From an uncultured Eudoraea sp. (GTDB taxonomy: Bacteria; Bacteroidota; Bacteroidia; Flavobacteriales; Flavobacteriaceae): a stretch of 64,000 nt of DNA. The stretch covers positions 41,997 to 105,996 of the forward strand of contig NZ_CAMYOM010000004.1 of the NCBI RefSeq assembly GCF_947260015.1. The letters run 5' to 3'. The notes below the pieces were generated by a model, which was not told where the DNA came from, searched no databases, and was given only the letters and a program-made list of their open reading frames with translations. The translations under genes were made by a program, and so were the position numbers. Below are positions 26,640-36,181 of the stretch, piece by piece (within the stretch, counting starts at the first letter, position 1; every line of letters begins with the position of its first letter).

Positions 26640-27781
26640 TACAAACCGCTGATCGTTTACAGACCATAGAGGAGTATTATTTCTCTAAAAAATTGCGGGA
26701 AGTCAGGGGAATGGCAGCTGCGGGAAAACCAATAATAAATATTGGTATAGGTAGTCCGGATCTTCCACCATCTGAAGCTGTTATTGCTTCTTTTCAGGAA
26801 TCTGTTAGACATGCGGGTGCGCATCAGTACCAAAGTTATCAGGGGCTGCCTGAGTTAAGAGAAACAATTGCGCAGTTTTACAAGGAAAAATTTAATGTAG
26901 ATGCAGATCCTTCTAAAGAAATATTACCCCTTATGGGTTCCAAAGAAGGGATAATGCATATTAGTATGGCCTTTTTAAATGAAGGTGATGAGGTATTAAT
27001 TCCCAATCCGGGTTACCCTACCTATACTGCGGTCACCAAATTGGTCGGAGCAGTTCCAAGGCAATATGACCTGCATGCTGACCATGGCTGGTTTCCAGAT
27101 TTAGAAATCTTAAAGCAGGAAGATTTGTCCGGTGTAAAGCTAATGTGGGTAAGTTACCCGCATATGCCTACGGGGGCTACGGCAAATTATCTCCAATTTG
27201 AAACATTGGTAGCCTTTGCAAAAAAGCATAACATATTATTGGTAAATGACAACCCTTATAGTTTTGTTTTAAGTAAGAATCCATTGAGCATTTTAAGTGT
27301 GAAGGGAGCCAAGGATACAGCTTTAGAACTCAATTCTCTCAGCAAAACTTTTAATATGGCAGGTTGGAGAGTTGGAATGGTTTTGGGGAATGAAATGAAT
27401 GTAAATGCGATTTTAAAAGTTAAAAGTAATATGGACTCCGGAATGTTCTATGGCATTCAAAAAGGAGCTATCGAGGCATTAAAAAGTGGTAAAGAATGGT
27501 TTGATCAATTAGATACCATATATAAAGCTCGCAGAAAGTTGATGTTTCAATTGGCAGATAAACTCGGGTGCACCTATGACCCTAATGCTGTAGGGATGTT
27601 TGTTTGGGCTAAACTGCCGGATGGATCACCGAAATCAGAAGATTTTATAGATCGAATATTACATGATAAAAACATTTTTATTGCACCTGGGACTATTTTT
27701 GGAAGCAATGGAGAGGGCTATATCAGATTTTCACTTTGTGTGAGAAAATCAAAAATAAAGGAGGCTATCGACAGGTTCTAA
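26636..27781 (+). CDS. Class I/II aminotransferase (probable aromatic or aspartate type)
   Basis: A 381-residue fold-type I PLP aminotransferase, with Schiff-base lysine in SLSKTFNMAGWRVG and the motifs NPGYPTY and NDNPYSF. Placed between pheA and tyrA with a 4-bp overlap to pheA, it most likely transaminates phenylpyruvate or 4-hydroxyphenylpyruvate, the last step to Phe and Tyr. The sequence alone does not exclude aspartate or LL-DAP specificity. Confidence 0.88.
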   Translation: MIQTADRLQTIEEYYFSKKLREVRGMAAAGKPIINIGIGSPDLPPSEAVIASFQESVRHAGAHQYQSYQGLPELRETIAQFYKEKFNVDADPSKEILPLMGSKEGIMHISMAFLNEGDEVLIPNPGYPTYTAVTKLVGAVPRQYDLHADHGWFPDLEILKQEDLSGVKLMWVSYPHMPTGATANYLQFETLVAFAKKHNILLVNDNPYSFVLSKNPLSILSVKGAKDTALELNSLSKTFNMAGWRVGMVLGNEMNVNAILKVKSNMDSGMFYGIQKGAIEALKSGKEWFDQLDTIYKARRKLMFQLADKLGCTYDPNAVGMFVWAKLPDGSPKSEDFIDRILHDKNIFIAPGTIFGSNGEGYIRFSLCVRKSKIKEAIDRF

Positions 27782-27870
27782 AACCTTATACAGAATTTAA
27801 ACAAGAAATGGAATTTAATAAAGGAATATCCTGAGAATTGCAAAAGGCTAAAAGGTTAATAAGTAAAAAG

Positions 27871-28737
27871 ATGAATGTAATAATAGTAGGTATCGGATTA
27901 ATCGGGGGTTCAATGGCCAGGGACCTGAGATGCAAGTATCCGGAAGTGTCAATCTATGGGATGGATGCAAGTGCAGCCCATCTTGAAGAAGCTGTTAGGC
28001 TGCAACTTATTGACGGCATTGCCACCGCAAAAGAATTATCAGAGGCAGATATTGTTATAGTTAGTATCCCTGTGGATGCCATTGTACAAGAACTTCCAAA
28101 ATTATTGGATGCTATTGGTGACGATTCGTTGGTGATAGATGCAGGGTCTACAAAGTCTGAAATTTGCAGGATAGTAGCTGATCATCCAAGAAGACGAAAT
28201 TTTCTCGCTTGTCATCCAATTGCTGGAACCGAATTTTCGGGCCCCACTGCTGCTGTTTCGGAACTGTTTTCAGGTAAAACAAATATAATTTGTGATGTAG
28301 AAAAAACAGCTTTTAAACTCCAGGAAAGGGCTTTGAGTATTTTTAGCAGCCTGGGCATGCGAATAAGATACATGAATCCCGAAGCACATGACAAGCATAT
28401 TGCCTATGTCTCCCACCTGTCACATATAAGTTCGTTTATGCTTGGTAAAACGGTAATTGAAAAGGAGAAAAATGAGCGTGACATTTTTGACATGGCGGGC
28501 AGTGGTTTTGAAAGTACGGTTAGATTAGCAAAAAGTTCACCTGCCATGTGGACCCCTATTTTCGAACAAAATAAAGAGAATGTCGTAGAGACTTTGGATG
28601 AATATATTCAGAATCTGGAAGCCTTTAAACAAAAACTAATTGATAATAATTTTGAAGGCATCTATAAAGAAATGGACAATACCAATAAGATAAAAGCAAT
28701 ATTAAAAGGAATACCACAAAATAATAAAGACAGATAA
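27871..28737 (+). CDS. tyrA: Prephenate dehydrogenase
   Basis: NAD(P)-dependent oxidative decarboxylation of prephenate to 4-hydroxyphenylpyruvate, the Tyr branch. The Rossmann motif IVGIGLIGGSMARDL starts at residue 5 when ATG 27871 is used; the upstream TTG 27838 adds 11 unlikely residues. CHPIAGTE and SHLSHI are the substrate-binding motifs, with catalytic His in the latter. It has 288 residues and no fused mutase. The next gene starts two bases after the stop. Confidence 0.93.
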   Translation: MNVIIVGIGLIGGSMARDLRCKYPEVSIYGMDASAAHLEEAVRLQLIDGIATAKELSEADIVIVSIPVDAIVQELPKLLDAIGDDSLVIDAGSTKSEICRIVADHPRRRNFLACHPIAGTEFSGPTAAVSELFSGKTNIICDVEKTAFKLQERALSIFSSLGMRIRYMNPEAHDKHIAYVSHLSHISSFMLGKTVIEKEKNERDIFDMAGSGFESTVRLAKSSPAMWTPIFEQNKENVVETLDEYIQNLEAFKQKLIDNNFEGIYKEMDNTNKIKAILKGIPQNNKDR

Positions 28738-28739
28738 TA

Positions 28740-29840
28740 ATGGAGAATTCAAAAAATTTAAGATCATGGTTAGATGATATGAATTTATCACATCCTCTGG
28801 TAATTGCAGGACCATGCAGCGCAGAAACTGAAGATCAGGTATTGGGAATAGCCCATGAGCTTAAAGATACAGATGTAAACTACTATCGTGCTGGTATTTG
28901 GAAACCGAGAACCAGGCCCGGAAACTTTGAAGGAGTTGGAGCTATTGGTCTCAAATGGTTACAAAAAGTAAAAGAAGAAACCGGACTTAAGACAGCCACT
29001 GAAGTAGCTAACAAAAATCATGTAGATCTTGCATTGGAACATGATGTGGATTTGTTGTGGATAGGTGCGCGTTCTACCGTTAGCCCGTTTATTGTTCAGG
29101 AAATTGCTGATGCTTTGGAAGGAACGGACAAAATTGTCCTAGTTAAAAATCCTGTAAACCCTGACCTGGCTTTATGGTTAGGTGCTGTAGAACGATTATC
29201 GAAGGCTAATATCAAGAAGTTGGGGGTAATACATCGGGGATTTTCTACCTATGAAAAAACAAAATATCGAAATATCCCGGAATGGCAAATGGCTATTGAA
29301 TTACAAACTAAATTTCCAGACCTGCCTTTGATTAATGATCCTTCACATATTAGTGGTAACAGGGAATTGATCTTTGATATTTCACAAACCGCCCTGGATC
29401 TGAATTTTGATGGATTAATGATTGAAACACATCATGATCCTGATAATGCCTGGAGCGATGCCGCACAACAGGTAACTCCTAAAAAATTGGTGCAAATCAT
29501 GGAAGACTTAAAGATTAGAAAGGAAACCGATGAGGCAACAGAATACAACCAAAAAATTAGTAATCTCCGAGCCCAAATTGATATTATAGATAATCAACTA
29601 ATTGACAGCCTGGGTAAAAGAATGAAAGTTTCTGACGGGATTGGTAAATTAAAAAGACAGCGTAATGTGGCCGTTCTTCAAACGAACCGTTGGAATGCAA
29701 TATTAGGTAAAATGATACTGGAAGGTGAATCAAAAGGGTTGAGTGAAGAATTTGTGCTTCGAATGTTTAAAGCTATTCACCAGGAATCAATAAATCATCA
29801 GGAGAAAATTATAAATGCTACTGAGAGCGTAAAAAAGTAA
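28740..29840 (+). CDS. Bifunctional DAHP synthase / chorismate mutase
   Basis: Residues about 1-255 are a type I-beta DAHP synthase (IAGPCSAE near 22, GIWKPRTRPGNFEG, and LINDPSHISG as metal and substrate sites), catalysing the first shikimate-pathway step. Residues about 270-355 are an AroQ-type chorismate mutase (LRAQIDIIDNQLIDSLGKR, then GIGKLKRQRNVAVLQ). The mutase is at the C-terminus, as known in Bacteroidetes; it supplies the prephenate used by pheA and tyrA and may confer prephenate feedback on the synthase. Last gene of the attenuated operon. Confidence 0.94.
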   Translation: MENSKNLRSWLDDMNLSHPLVIAGPCSAETEDQVLGIAHELKDTDVNYYRAGIWKPRTRPGNFEGVGAIGLKWLQKVKEETGLKTATEVANKNHVDLALEHDVDLLWIGARSTVSPFIVQEIADALEGTDKIVLVKNPVNPDLALWLGAVERLSKANIKKLGVIHRGFSTYEKTKYRNIPEWQMAIELQTKFPDLPLINDPSHISGNRELIFDISQTALDLNFDGLMIETHHDPDNAWSDAAQQVTPKKLVQIMEDLKIRKETDEATEYNQKISNLRAQIDIIDNQLIDSLGKRMKVSDGIGKLKRQRNVAVLQTNRWNAILGKMILEGESKGLSEEFVLRMFKAIHQESINHQEKIINATESVKK

Positions 29841-29924
29841 AATTTAAATATTTTAGATTCTTATATAAAGTGTAACAAAAGGTAATTAGCGGTATCTTTA
29901 AGAAAACTAGTAACACAAATAATT

Positions 29925-30599
29925 ATGAAAAAAGTAATGTCGCTTTGCGTGTTTCTAATTGCCTTTAATGGCTTTTCGCAAACCATGCTTGACAAAGAAG
30001 TTGGCGATTTCCACGAAATAAAAGTTTATGATCTAATTGAAGTGAACCTTATTAAGTCTGATAATAACAGGATAATTATAAAAGGTCATAACGTTTACGA
30101 TATAAAATACGTAAATAAGAATGGAGTCTTAAAATTGAAGATGGAGTTGGATAAAAAGTTTCAGGGAGAAGATACTTTTGTAGAGGTTTATTATACAGAT
30201 CTGCGAACTATAGACGGAAATGAAGGAGCTAAAATTGTCTGCAATGAACTTGTTGAAAAAGAGAAGATAGAGATAAGGGCCCAGGAAGGATCACATATAA
30301 AAATTGGAATGGATGTGAAGGATGTTGAAATGAAGGTGGTCACGGGAGGTAAAATTGAGGCGTCCGGATTGGCAAAAAATCAAATAATTGTTATAAATAC
30401 CGGTGGAGTATTTGAAGGCAGGGAATTGTTAACAGAAGTGGCAAGTGTAAATATTTCAGCAGGCGGAGAGGCAGAACTTTACGCTACAGAAAAATTGGAT
30501 ATCAGTGTAAAAGCAGGAGGGGATGTATATGTTTATGGAAATCCAAAAGATGTAAATAAAAAAACTCTGGCCGGGGGTAGAATAATTTTTAAAGACTAA
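29925..30599 (+). CDS. Head-GIN domain (DUF2807) exported protein
   Basis: A 224-residue protein with a signal peptide (MSLCVFLIAFNGFSQ, cleavage after FSQ) and a beta-rich DUF2807 domain with repetitive strands. It lacks a lipobox, unlike the homologue at 22659. The function of the family is unknown. It is followed by a strong terminator, so it appears to be a single-gene unit. Confidence 0.85.
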   Translation: MKKVMSLCVFLIAFNGFSQTMLDKEVGDFHEIKVYDLIEVNLIKSDNNRIIIKGHNVYDIKYVNKNGVLKLKMELDKKFQGEDTFVEVYYTDLRTIDGNEGAKIVCNELVEKEKIEIRAQEGSHIKIGMDVKDVEMKVVTGGKIEASGLAKNQIIVINTGGVFEGRELLTEVASVNISAGGEAELYATEKLDISVKAGGDVYVYGNPKDVNKKTLAGGRIIFKD

Positions 30600-30620
30600 T
30601 AGCTTAAGCTATTAAATAAA

Positions 30621-30648
30621 AAACCCGGTATTTTTACCGGGTTTTTTT
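30621..30648 (+). terminator. Intrinsic terminator after the DUF2807 gene
   Basis: AAACCCGGTA, loop TTTT, TACCGGGTTT, then further T: a ten-pair perfect stem 21 bp after the stop codon. Confidence 0.95.
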
Positions 30649-30769
30649 ATTGTATTAATTTTTTTTCATAAAACGTTGTGTAGATTACTCGTTTTTTGGC
30701 CTTTCCTGGTAAAATATACCGCCCCAAATTAAAGTATTATCGTTTCTTTGTATTGAAACACAAACATTT

Positions 30770-31720
30770 ATGCTTGGAATTGTTTATAAGTCTACAGGTA
30801 GTTGGTATACAGTAAAAACTGGTGCTGGAGATTTTTATGAATGCCGTATTAAAGGTAAGTTCCGGATTAAGGGAATAAAAAGCACCAATCCAATTGCTGT
30901 TGGCGACCTGGTTGTATTTAAAGTTGAGCGAATTGGCGATGAGACTACTGGTGTTATCTATAAAATTGAAGATCGCAAGAATTATATAATTCGAAAATCA
31001 GTTAAACTTTCGAAACAAACGCATATTATAGCAGCTAATATTGATCAGGTTTTTTTATTGGTTACGCTTAAGAATCCGAGAACGTATACTATTTTTATTG
31101 ATCGATTTCTAGCAACCTCCGAAGCATATGATATAAAAACGGTACTCCTTTTTAATAAAATAGACATGTATAATGAGAATGAGTTGGCAGAAGTAAAGTT
31201 CTTGGCTGCCTTATATCGGGAAATCGGCTATACATGTATTGGGATTTCTGCAAAAACAGGAAAGAATGTGGATAAGGTAAAAGACTTGATGAAGGAACGT
31301 ACGAGTATGTTTGCCGGGCATTCAGGAGTTGGAAAATCCACACTTATTAATTTCATAGCACCTGAATTAAATATAAAGACTACCGAAATTTCTGATCAAC
31401 ACTTTCAGGGACAACATACTACGACTTTTGCGGAAATGTATGATTTGAACTTCGGTGCCAGGATTATCGATACTCCGGGGATTAAAGGTTTTGGTATGGT
31501 GGATATGGACAAATATGAGATAGGAGATTATTTTCCGGAATTTTTTAGACTGAAGATCAATTGTAAGTTTAATAACTGCCTGCACTTAGACGAACCAAAA
31601 TGTGCGGTTAAAGCCGCATTAGATAAAGATGAGGTGTCATGGAGCAGGTATAGGAGTTATGTTCAGATTGCTACCGGGGATGAAGACACCTATAGAATGG
31701 ACAATTACGAAGAATTATGA
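30770..31720 (+). CDS. rsgA: Ribosome small-subunit-dependent GTPase RsgA
   Basis: Circularly permuted GTPase that assists late 30S maturation. The order of motifs is the permuted one: FNKIDMY (G4) at about residue 125, then GHSGVGKSTLINF (G1), then DTPGIKGFG (G3). An N-terminal OB-like domain spans about 1-75, and the C-terminal zinc knuckle is CKFNNCLHLDEPKC. The length of 316 residues is normal. The stop overlaps the dtd start (ATGA), giving an rsgA-dtd-mazG unit. Confidence 0.96.
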   Translation: MLGIVYKSTGSWYTVKTGAGDFYECRIKGKFRIKGIKSTNPIAVGDLVVFKVERIGDETTGVIYKIEDRKNYIIRKSVKLSKQTHIIAANIDQVFLLVTLKNPRTYTIFIDRFLATSEAYDIKTVLLFNKIDMYNENELAEVKFLAALYREIGYTCIGISAKTGKNVDKVKDLMKERTSMFAGHSGVGKSTLINFIAPELNIKTTEISDQHFQGQHTTTFAEMYDLNFGARIIDTPGIKGFGMVDMDKYEIGDYFPEFFRLKINCKFNNCLHLDEPKCAVKAALDKDEVSWSRYRSYVQIATGDEDTYRMDNYEEL

Positions 31721-32172
31721 GAGCAGTAATACAAAGAGTATCCTCTGCAAGTGTTGTTGTAAATAACAAAACAATTTCTCAAATTGGATGGGGTTTTTTG
31801 GTATTGTTGGGAATTGAGGATTCTGATTCCCAGGATGATATTGCATGGCTCTCAAATAAAATAGTAAACTTGAGAATATTTAATGACGCGCATGGCGTGA
31901 TGAACCAGTCGTTATTGGAAACCAAGGGAGATGCTATTGTGGTAAGTCAGTTTACCCTACATGCAGCAACCAAAAAAGGGAACCGCCCTTCTTACATCAG
32001 GGCAGCAAAACCCAATATAGCCATACCCCTTTATGAAGCTTTTGTACATCAGATGGAAACAGATTTGGGGAAACAGATAGGCACAGGAGTTTTTGGTGCC
32101 GATATGAAAGTGGCCTTGGCAAATGATGGTCCGGTTACTATAATAATTGACACTAAAAATAAAGACTTATGA
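31717..32172 (+). CDS. dtd: D-aminoacyl-tRNA deacylase
   Basis: Removes D-amino acids from mischarged tRNA. 151 residues with the two active-site motifs SQFTL (near residue 77) and NDGPVT (near residue 140, in the cis Gly-Pro position). It overlaps both neighbours by four bases (ATGA), so it is translationally coupled in the middle of a three-gene unit. Confidence 0.96.
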   Translation: MRAVIQRVSSASVVVNNKTISQIGWGFLVLLGIEDSDSQDDIAWLSNKIVNLRIFNDAHGVMNQSLLETKGDAIVVSQFTLHAATKKGNRPSYIRAAKPNIAIPLYEAFVHQMETDLGKQIGTGVFGADMKVALANDGPVTIIIDTKNKDL

Positions 32173-32495
32173 ATATTGAAGATGCACAATTAGCTGTTGA
32201 CAATTGGATAAAAGATCATGGCGTCCGCTATTTTAATGAACTGACAAACATGGCCCAGCTCACAGAGGAGGTTGGGGAAGTGGCTCGTATAATTGCCAGG
32301 CGGTATGGGGAACAAAGTGAGAAGGAATCCGATAAAGAAAAGGATCTGGGAGAAGAATTAGCCGATGTTCTTTTCGTTGTTTTATGTCTGGCAAACCAGA
32401 CCGGTATTGACCTGCAGCAAGCTTTTGACCGCAAATTGGAAATAAAGGCAAAACGCGACCATGACAGGCACCAAAACAATAAAAAACTGAAATAG
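32169..32495 (+). CDS. MazG-like nucleotide pyrophosphohydrolase
   Basis: A 108-residue all-alpha NTP pyrophosphatase. The metal-binding motif is visible as EEVGEV near residue 30 and EELADVLF near residue 61. Members hydrolyse NTPs or dNTPs to the monophosphate as housecleaning. It has the single-domain short form, unlike the two-domain E. coli MazG. It overlaps dtd by four bases. Confidence 0.88.
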   Translation: MNIEDAQLAVDNWIKDHGVRYFNELTNMAQLTEEVGEVARIIARRYGEQSEKESDKEKDLGEELADVLFVVLCLANQTGIDLQQAFDRKLEIKAKRDHDRHQNNKKLK

Positions 32496-32498
32496 TAG

Positions 32499-32506
32499 TA
32501 TCTTTG
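32499..32506 (+). promoter_or_regulatory. Probable -7 box of aroA
   Basis: TATCTTTG, a full match to TAnnTTTG, in the 35-bp gap between the mazG-like gene and the TTG start of aroA. Confidence 0.4.
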
Positions 32507-32530
32507 GCTTCGGTTTAAAACAACACCAAT

Positions 32531-33760
32531 TTGAAATTACACCTCTCAGGCCCGTCCAGTAATCTCCTGAACTCATATATCAAGATCACAGGTTCCAAGA
32601 GTGAATCTAACAGACTTTTATTGCTAAATGCGCTCTACCCTGGTATTACAATTAAAAATCTATCCAATTCCGATGATGCTGCTGTAATGCAAAAAGGCAT
32701 TCTGGTTAAAGAAGGAAGGGTAGATATACATCACGCAGGCACAGCCATGCGTTTTTTAACAGCCTATTTTGCTTCTCAGGAAGGAGCAAATGTTACCCTT
32801 ACCGGTTCACAGAGAATGCAGGAACGACCTATAAAAATATTGGTCGATACATTAAAAAATTTAGGTGCAGATATCGATTATTTGAAAAATGAGGACTACC
32901 CCCCATTGTTGATAAAAGGAAAAACCCTCAATAAACATAAGGTGAGCCTTCCCGCGGATATTAGTAGTCAGTACATCTCTGCTTTATTACTTATTGCTCC
33001 AAGCCTGGAGCATGGGCTGATATTGGAACTGGTTGGAAATATTACATCTGTTCCCTATATTAAAATGACGCTTGGCTTGTTAGAACAAATAGGTATAACA
33101 AGCTCTTTTGAAGGGAATACGGTAAGTGTACTTCCAAAAAAATATGTGAGTGAAAGTTGCATAACAGTGGAATCTGATTGGAGTTCGGCGTCATATTTTT
33201 ACAGTATTACTGCTCTCTGTGAAGAAGGGACGGAAATTAGTTTGTCGTCCTATAGAAAAGATAGTTTGCAGGGTGATAGCGTTCTAAAGGAACTATATAA
33301 AGATTTTGGTGTTAAAACCATATTTAAAGAGGATAGCATTAGTCTGGTTAAGACTAAAACCAGTCAAATAGCTAATGTTGAATACGACCTTGCAAATACT
33401 CCTGATTTAGCACAGACTCTGGCTGTTACATGTTTTGGATTAGGAATTGGATGTCATCTTACCGGTTTACATACCTTAAAAATAAAGGAGACGGATAGGC
33501 TGCTGGCATTAAAAAATGAACTTTCCAAACTCGGGGCTAAGGTTTCAGTTACCAATAAGACACTTACTTTGGAATCTTCAAATAAAATAAATTCCGAGGT
33601 GGCAATTGATACTTATAACGATCACAGAATGGCCATGGCATTTGCCCCATTGGCTTTAAAAACCGCAATAACCATTAACGATGCTGAGGTAGTTTCCAAA
33701 TCGTACCCGGATTTTTGGAAAGATCTGGAACAACTGGGATTTAAGATTAAAGACCTATAA
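32531..33760 (+). CDS. aroA: 5-enolpyruvylshikimate-3-phosphate synthase
   Basis: Shikimate-pathway enzyme. Motifs: ITGSKSESNRLLLL (PEP/shikimate site) near residue 18, GTAMRFLTAYFA near 68, SQYISALLL, KETDRLLALKNEL and DTYNDHRMAMAFAP near the C-terminus. It begins with TTG and no better start is available upstream. At 409 residues it is slightly shorter than E. coli AroA, as usual in this group. It supplies chorismate to the operon at 25.8 kb. Confidence 0.95.
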   Translation: MKLHLSGPSSNLLNSYIKITGSKSESNRLLLLNALYPGITIKNLSNSDDAAVMQKGILVKEGRVDIHHAGTAMRFLTAYFASQEGANVTLTGSQRMQERPIKILVDTLKNLGADIDYLKNEDYPPLLIKGKTLNKHKVSLPADISSQYISALLLIAPSLEHGLILELVGNITSVPYIKMTLGLLEQIGITSSFEGNTVSVLPKKYVSESCITVESDWSSASYFYSITALCEEGTEISLSSYRKDSLQGDSVLKELYKDFGVKTIFKEDSISLVKTKTSQIANVEYDLANTPDLAQTLAVTCFGLGIGCHLTGLHTLKIKETDRLLALKNELSKLGAKVSVTNKTLTLESSNKINSEVAIDTYNDHRMAMAFAPLALKTAITINDAEVVSKSYPDFWKDLEQLGFKIKDL

Positions 33761-33782
33761 AGTTATTTAATACCACTTTTAC

Positions 33783-33814
33783 TTGACAAGCCCTGCTTCA
33801 GGATTGTATATTTG
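33783..33814 (+). promoter_or_regulatory. Promoter of queA
   Basis: TTG at 33783-33785 and TATATTTG at 33807-33814 are 21 bp apart, a good Bacteroidetes pair. A small hairpin CGCCT-AAA-AGGCG (33819-33831) follows at the likely transcript start. Confidence 0.6.
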
Positions 33815-33846
33815 CAGCCGCCTAAAAGGCGAACTAAAATTCACAT

Positions 33847-34896
33847 ATGAAATTATCACACTTTAGTTTTGAATTGCCAAATGACCTGATGGCAGAATAT
33901 CCGATGGAGCACAGAGACGAATCCAAATTAATGGTTGTTCATAAAGATACCGGTAAAATTGAACATAAAATGTTCAAGGATCTTATTAATTATTTTGATG
34001 AAGGAGATGTAATGGTTATTAATAATACCAAAGTATTTCCAGCCAGGTTATATGGTAATAAGGAAAAAACTGGGGCCAGGATTGAAGTGTTTTTGCTTCG
34101 TGAGTTGAATGAAGAACAAAGGTTGTGGGATGTTTTGGTCGATCCAGCCAGAAAAATCAGAATTGGCAATAAACTTTACTTTGGAGATGATGAGAATTTG
34201 GTGGCCGAAGTTATTGACAATACTACTTCAAGGGGAAGAACACTTCGCTTTCTTTACGATGGGTCTTATACCGACTTCAGAAGGAAATTACGGGAACTCG
34301 GAGAGACACCTCTGCCAAAGTATATTAAAAGAGAAGTGGAGCCTGAGGATGAGTCCCGGTATCAAACCATATATGCAAAGCATGAAGGTGCTGTAGCGGC
34401 ACCAACAGCAGGATTGCATTTTTCCAGACATTTATTAAAACGACTCGAAATTAAAGGTATTCAATTTGCCGAGCTCACACTTCATGTAGGTCTGGGTACT
34501 TTTAACCCGGTGGAAGTTGAAGACCTTTCCAAACATAAAATGGATAGTGAAGAATTAGTGATTGATGAGAAAGCCACAGAGATTGTAAATTCAGCTAAAA
34601 TTAGGAAGCAAAGAATTTGTGCTGTTGGAACAACGGCTATGAGGGGCCTGGAAAGTGCTGTTTCATCGCAACACACACTGAATACGTATGATGGCTGGAC
34701 CAATAAATTTGTATTTCCACCTTATGACTTTAGCATTGCTAATGCCATGGTAACTAATTTTCATCTGCCAAAATCTACCCTTTTAATGATGGTTTCGGCA
34801 TTTATGGGTCATGATCTTATGAAAAGGGCCTACAAAGAAGCAATAATTGAAGGATATAGATTTTACTCATATGGTGACGCCATGCTCATCATATAA
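33847..34896 (+). CDS. queA: tRNA preQ1(34) S-adenosylmethionine ribosyltransferase-isomerase
   Basis: Transfers ribosyl from SAM to preQ1 in tRNA to form epoxyqueuosine. 349 residues, with [13 protein letters not shown] at the N-terminus, [14 protein letters not shown], the signature [11 protein letters not shown] near residue 180, and the C-terminal [10 protein letters not shown]. It has its own promoter and is followed by a strong terminator. Confidence 0.97.
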   Translation: MKLSHFSFELPNDLMAEYPMEHRDESKLMVVHKDTGKIEHKMFKDLINYFDEGDVMVINNTKVFPARLYGNKEKTGARIEVFLLRELNEEQRLWDVLVDPARKIRIGNKLYFGDDENLVAEVIDNTTSRGRTLRFLYDGSYTDFRRKLRELGETPLPKYIKREVEPEDESRYQTIYAKHEGAVAAPTAGLHFSRHLLKRLEIKGIQFAELTLHVGLGTFNPVEVEDLSKHKMDSEELVIDEKATEIVNSAKIRKQRICAVGTTAMRGLESAVSSQHTLNTYDGWTNKFVFPPYDFSIANAMVTNFHLPKSTLLMMVSAFMGHDLMKRAYKEAIIEGYRFYSYGDAMLII

Positions 34897-34918
34897 AGTA
34901 TGTATTATTTAAATAAAG

Positions 34919-34965
34919 AATCCTGCCATTACCTGTTTTCCGATAGGTACGGCAGGATTTTTTTT
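34919..34965 (+). terminator. Intrinsic terminator between queA and rlmN
   Basis: Outer stem AATCCTGCC (34919-34927) with GGCAGGATT (34951-34959), inner stem TACCT/AGGTA, then a T-tract. It ends only about 10 bp before the rlmN ATG. Confidence 0.9.
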
Positions 34966-34974
34966 ACTTAAACA

Positions 34975-36021
34975 ATGGTTTCAAAGAAGAAAGATATTCG
35001 AGCCCTAACAAAGGAGCAACTTCGTGATTTTTTTGAAAGTCACGGGGAGAAGCCATTCCGCGGAAATCAGGTGTATGAATGGTTGTGGCAGAAATCTGCA
35101 CATTCGTTCGATAAAATGACTAATCTATCCAAAGAAACCCGTAAAAAACTGGAAGAATATTTTGTAATTAATCACATAAAAGTAGATCAATTGCAGAAAA
35201 GTTCTGATGGAACAATAAAGAATGCCGTTCGATTGCACGATGGGTTGGTGGTAGAATCAGTTCTTATCCCGGCAAAAGAAAGAACCACGGCTTGTGTGTC
35301 CAGTCAGGTGGGCTGTAGTTTGGATTGCAAATTTTGCGCCACTGCAAGATTAAAAAAGATGCGCAACCTTAATCCGGACGAGATTTATGATCAGGTGGTT
35401 GTAATCAACAATGAAAGCGAGCTCTATTTTAATAGACCTTTGAGTAATATTGTCTTTATGGGAATGGGTGAACCGCTGATGAATTATAATAATGTTTTGA
35501 AGGCAATAGACAAGATAACATCTCCTGAAGGCCTTGGGATGTCTCCAAAAAGAATTACAGTTTCTACCTCGGGGGTTCCAAAAATGATCAGGAAACTTGC
35601 CGATGAGGAAGTCAAATTTAAACTTGCCGTTTCTCTTCATTCAGCAATAGAGGAAATACGTACTTCTATTATGCCCTTCAATGCGACCTTTAACCTTAAG
35701 GATCTGCGAGATTCTTTGATCTATTGGTATTCAAAAACAAAAAGCAGGATTACATACGAGTATGTAGTGTGGGAAGGTATTAATGATAAGGATAAGGATA
35801 TAAGAGCTTTAATAGCTTTTTGCAGATTTGCACCTTCAAAGGTAAATCTGATAGAGTACAATCCTATAGATGATTCCGCCGACTTTAAACAGGCATCTAA
35901 TGATGCCATTAATAAATATGTGGAGGCTCTGGAACAAAATGGAATAATAGTCACAGTTCGCCGCTCAAGAGGTAAAGATATTGATGCAGCTTGTGGACAA
36001 TTGGCGAACAAATCTATATAA
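34975..36021 (+). CDS. rlmN: Dual-specificity 23S rRNA/tRNA methyltransferase (A2503)
   Basis: Radical-SAM enzyme making 2-methyladenosine in 23S rRNA and some tRNAs. The 4Fe-4S motif CKFCATA (CxxxCxxC with SLDCKFC) is near residue 119, GMGEPLMNYNN follows, and the resolving cysteine is in AACGQL at the C-terminus. The length of 348 residues is typical. How it is transcribed is unclear because a terminator sits immediately upstream. Confidence 0.97.
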   Translation: MVSKKKDIRALTKEQLRDFFESHGEKPFRGNQVYEWLWQKSAHSFDKMTNLSKETRKKLEEYFVINHIKVDQLQKSSDGTIKNAVRLHDGLVVESVLIPAKERTTACVSSQVGCSLDCKFCATARLKKMRNLNPDEIYDQVVVINNESELYFNRPLSNIVFMGMGEPLMNYNNVLKAIDKITSPEGLGMSPKRITVSTSGVPKMIRKLADEEVKFKLAVSLHSAIEEIRTSIMPFNATFNLKDLRDSLIYWYSKTKSRITYEYVVWEGINDKDKDIRALIAFCRFAPSKVNLIEYNPIDDSADFKQASNDAINKYVEALEQNGIIVTVRRSRGKDIDAACGQLANKSI

Positions 36022-36181
36022 TTAGAAACGCAATTTATTATTTCACTTAGGCGTCATTAAAGGCATACTAAAACTAAGACGAACTCAGGATCAGATTGAA
36101 CTTCTTATTTCTTTATTCTCACTTCGTTACCCTTGTTATTTTCCCTAAATTTATCGTTCATCATCGAAAAATTCAATTCTA

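Noticed and set aside
30597..30614. 18-bp perfect palindrome TAATAGCTTAAGCTATTA at the end of the DUF2807 gene
   Set aside because: It overlaps the stop codon, is AT-rich and lies just before a real terminator. No second copy was seen, so it is probably chance or part of the 3' end structure.
34902..34973. Short ORF (MYYLNKESCHYLF...) spanning the queA-rlmN terminator, considered as a second leader peptide
   Set aside because: It reads straight through the terminator stem, has no codon bias for one amino acid, and I see no alternative pairing. The terminator is simply that of queA.
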